From NCBI GenBank assembly GCA_015067945.1, contig SVLM01000021.1, positions 1 to 32,622 on the forward strand: 32,622 bases of DNA, written 5' to 3'. The stretch is from Oscillospiraceae bacterium (GTDB lineage: Bacteria > Bacillota > Clostridia > Oscillospirales > Oscillospiraceae). This document shows positions 31,136 through 32,622 of this stretch, piece by piece. The position numbers and the translations under genes are program-made. Every line of letters begins with the position of its first letter. Position 1 is the first letter of the stretch. The notes under the pieces are model-generated. The model ran no database searches. It was given only the letters and a program-made list of their open reading frames with translations, and was not told where the DNA came from.

Positions 31136-31158
31136 TAGGGGACGGGTTCCCCGTCCCA
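31136..31158. repeat. Short palindrome of the GTAGGGG class
   Basis: GTAGGGGACGGG, then TTCCCCGTCCC, folds into a GGGGACGGG/CCCGTCCC hairpin just past the zinc-ribbon gene stop. Confidence 0.5.
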
Positions 31159-31166
31159 AGGGTGCT

Positions 31167-31802
31167 TTATTCCAGCACATCAGCAACGGTGTAACAGCAG
31201 ATGTCCTTTTGCTTTGCCCGTTCAATTTGGAATGCGATGATCTTGTTCAGATCGTCACTTTCAAAATGTATGTCGCTGTATTGTGCAATGACAGCGTCAA
31301 ACAGGCCCGCTCTTCGGAGCAGGTCCGCTTTTTGCACCCGCATCGTATCGTTGCCGTTCTGGGCGAGCAGCTTGTCCAGCTCTGCCAGAGCCAGCTTGCG
31401 GCAGTGGATCCCATTGGTAAAGTCGCCAACATCATCGCAGGACCAGGCGGCGTGCAAACTGTCATAAAATGCGTCCTCGTGATTCTCTAACGACAGGCTG
31501 ATTAGGTAAGATTTATAAAATTTTGTTGCAAGGGGGGATTTAAAATCAATGCCGGAGCAGGAGCGGTATTCCACGCTTTGCAGAAAATCCTTGCTGATCT
31601 TCGTTTCGGCTTCGATGCTGCTGGCAATATATCCGCAATGGGGACATTCCCCGATCCAGAAGGACATGGTGCTTCTTGCCATTTCCGAAGGACGCAAATC
31701 CAGGTCGGGGGAGCCGAAGGCGTTGGCGGAGGTCAGTACGTCTTGCTCGGATTCTGCACCGCAGACGGCACATTTGCAGGTGCACAGAGACATTGTCGAC
31801 AT
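31167..31802 (-). CDS. Zinc-ribbon protein of unknown function
   Basis: The 211-residue protein begins with two cysteine clusters, CKCAVCGAESE and GECPHCGYIAS, which should form zinc-ribbon knuckles; SANAFGSPDLDLRPSEMARSTM between them looks conserved. The C-terminal half is helical and TPR-like (LAELDKLLAQ, then VQKADLLRRAGLFDAVIAQY). The layout recalls DUF2225-type proteins, but I cannot assign a family firmly. The start chosen is the ATG at 31802, eight bases after AAAGGAT; the in-frame ATG at 31811 sits on the ribosome binding site itself. No partner gene is close. Confidence 0.75.
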   Translation of the reverse strand: MSTMSLCTCKCAVCGAESEQDVLTSANAFGSPDLDLRPSEMARSTMSFWIGECPHCGYIASSIEAETKISKDFLQSVEYRSCSGIDFKSPLATKFYKSYLISLSLENHEDAFYDSLHAAWSCDDVGDFTNGIHCRKLALAELDKLLAQNGNDTMRVQKADLLRRAGLFDAVIAQYSDIHFESDDLNKIIAFQIERAKQKDICCYTVADVLE

Positions 31803-31841
31803 GATGATCATCCTTTCCTATTCTTGATTTGTGTTTGTTGC

Positions 31842-31864
31842 GGGCGATCGTGAATCGTCCCTAC
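31842..31864. repeat. Short palindrome, family E (copy 3)
   Basis: GGGCGATCGTGAATCGTCCC followed by TAC; related to the copies at 326 and 5460. It lies between the zinc-ribbon gene and the membrane protein gene. Confidence 0.5.
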
Positions 31865-31932
31865 GAAAGACAATGATTTGCTTATTTTTGATAGCGGCTT
31901 GTGGTGCAGATTGCAAAAGGGGGTAATTATAT

Positions 31933-32412
31933 TTATGATTTTCGCCACTCTTTAAGCTTCTTCACATTAGATGCACTTAAGCACCACACTGTATATTTTT
32001 TATCATCGTTCGTTTTAATGGTAACTTGGTTTGACGAACCAGCTCGTCCAAAACGACGAACTGAACTTATAGATTTTATGTGTTGCCTGTAGAAAGCACA
32101 ACTTCCAGCCCAAATCAACCAATCGTCTGAAAGAAAAAGAGTCGTTTCTAAATGTTCAACATTGTCATCTTGAAATTGTATGTTATATATTTGCTCTTGC
32201 TCCGCTATCAATTTCTTAAATCTTATCGTATATAACGATGCCACGGCAACGCATGTTAGGGCCAACATAAAAGGAATAAATGAAATCAAAGTGTCCTCTG
32301 GAACTATGTCATAAAACAAAGACACTATGAACAAAGGAAGGAACACAATGATGGCACAAAATAAAGCTAACTGCACATTTCGCTTATGATAAATTTTAAT
32401 ATACTTTTCCAT
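31933..32412 (-). CDS. Small membrane protein of unknown function, AT-rich
   Basis: The 159-residue protein has a short basic N-terminus, two membrane segments (about 14-34 and 45-63, LFCAIIVFLPLFIVSLFY and FIPFMLALTCVAVASLY) and a cytoplasmic C-terminal region that looks beta-rich, ending QVTIKTNDDKKYTVWCLS and a final helix. That plan resembles two-TM proteins with a PH-like domain, but I do not recognise the family. Base composition is much more AT-rich than in its neighbours, a sign of later acquisition. GGAGGG lies upstream; the ATG at 32412 is preferred over the GTG one codon before. A consensus promoter is at 32445-32473, and the IS end begins 86 bases upstream. Confidence 0.75.
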   Translation of the reverse strand: MEKYIKIYHKRNVQLALFCAIIVFLPLFIVSLFYDIVPEDTLISFIPFMLALTCVAVASLYTIRFKKLIAEQEQIYNIQFQDDNVEHLETTLFLSDDWLIWAGSCAFYRQHIKSISSVRRFGRAGSSNQVTIKTNDDKKYTVWCLSASNVKKLKEWRKS

Positions 32413-32444
32413 CACGACACCCTCCTTTATTCTTATTTCTATAT

Positions 32445-32473
32445 ATTATAACATAAAATTAAAACCAGTTCAA
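32445..32473 (-). promoter_or_regulatory. Promoter of the AT-rich membrane protein gene
   Basis: Minus-strand TTGAAC (32473-32468), 17 bases, TATAAT (32450-32445). It is close to consensus and lies just outside the IS end at 32498. Confidence 0.75.
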
Positions 32474-32497
32474 TATATACAAAATCCCCTCGGAGAA

Positions 32498-32622
32498 TGT
32501 ACAGCCCCAGTTTGTGCGGACAGCACAAAAAGCCCCCTATGTAGGCAATATTTAGTTTTATGCGGAGTGGCGCAGCGTCAGCGGCGCCACTCCAGTTTTA
32601 TTCTGGATGCGCTCATGGTTGT
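32498..32622 (-). mobile_element. 3' end of an IS3-family insertion sequence (partial, leaves window)
   Basis: The plus strand reads TGTACAGCCCCAGT, five bases, CGGACA from 32498, which matches the terminal repeat of the element at 1-126 at the same offsets. Inside lie a perfect GGAGTGGCGC/GCGCCACTCC hairpin (32564-32573 and 32584-32593) and the transposase C-terminus. The element is on the minus strand, as is the left one. The target-site duplication cannot be checked because only one end is present. Confidence 0.75.
32558..32622 (-). CDS. IS3-family transposase, C-terminal end (partial)
   Basis: The minus-strand frame reads NHERIQNKTGVAPLTLRHSA and then stops (TAA, 32560-32558). The N-H-E-R-I-Q...K-T-G...P motif is the well-known end of the rve integrase domain in IS3-family OrfB transposases (YNxERIQxKTGxTPxEYR). 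The last catalytic Glu lies further upstream, outside the window. Confidence 0.85.
   Translation of the reverse strand, partial: NHERIQNKTGVAPLTLRHSA

Noticed and set aside
1..32622. Composite transposon carrying the whole window
   Set aside because: The cargo is core housekeeping (prfA, murI, PBP2, tsaB). A mobile unit would not normally hold these, and IS copies at both contig ends are expected where an assembly stops at repeats.

Overview
The window looks like chromosomal DNA of a gut-type Clostridia, most likely Oscillospiraceae or a close relative. The evidence is GC-rich coding DNA with strong AGGAGG-type ribosome binding sites, Firmicutes-style gene content (QueH, MtaB, Sfp-type PPTase, U32 peptidase, MreC/MreD/PBP2, DUF4349 lipoprotein), and many short dispersed palindromic repeats typical of these genomes. 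The genus cannot be fixed by eye. Almost all of the content is ordinary core genome; no phage, plasmid, CRISPR or defence locus is visible, and no tRNA or rRNA gene was recognised.

Layout. Positions 1-126 are the 5' end of an IS3-like element whose orfA runs leftward off the window, and 32498-32622 are the 3' end of a related element whose transposase C-terminus runs in from the right. Both lie on the minus strand and share terminal inverted repeat sequence, so the window is bracketed by IS copies in direct orientation. From 366 to 7740 all genes are on the minus strand: mtaB, queH, an RlmL-type rRNA methyltransferase, then a tight operon of lipid kinase, thiamine pyrophosphokinase, GNAT and an RlmD methyltransferase fused to an ASCH domain. 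From 8149 to 11584, also minus, are a GH13 amylase with a coupled small Cys-rich protein, and a PPTase-tatD pair. From 11851 to 24198 everything is on the plus strand: U32 peptidase, maf-mreC-mreD-PBP2, prfA, tsaE-tsaB, upp, murI, udk-yhcH-DUF89. After a convergent terminator come a minus-strand P-type ATPase divergent from a radical SAM gene, a DUF4349 lipoprotein, an ADP-ribosylglycohydrolase divergent from an SGNH hydrolase, a zinc-ribbon protein and an AT-rich membrane-protein gene next to the right IS end.

How the genes work together. Translation-related functions are over-represented: TsaE and TsaB (t6A), MtaB (ms2t6A), QueH (queuosine), two rRNA methyltransferases, a U32 protein of the tRNA/rRNA hydroxylation class, and PrfA. 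Envelope functions form a second theme (MreC, MreD, PBP2, MurI, lipid kinase), and pyrimidine salvage a third (Upp, Udk).

The gaps between genes are mostly filled by repeats. Family A (TCATCCTGAGC...GCTCAGAATGACA), family B (TGTCATTGCGAG...CTCGCAATGACA), family C (GTAGGGGAGGGTC...GACCCTCCCCTAC), family F (CTTCCCCCGGGGGAAG) and several shorter palindromes recur; families B and C share an internal module.

The most notable non-coding signal is at 7796-7997. A near-consensus plus-strand promoter, several hairpins, two unpaired CCTCCT anti-Shine-Dalgarno motifs and an intrinsic terminator together look like a small regulatory RNA. All calls come from reading the sequence; no database search was possible.
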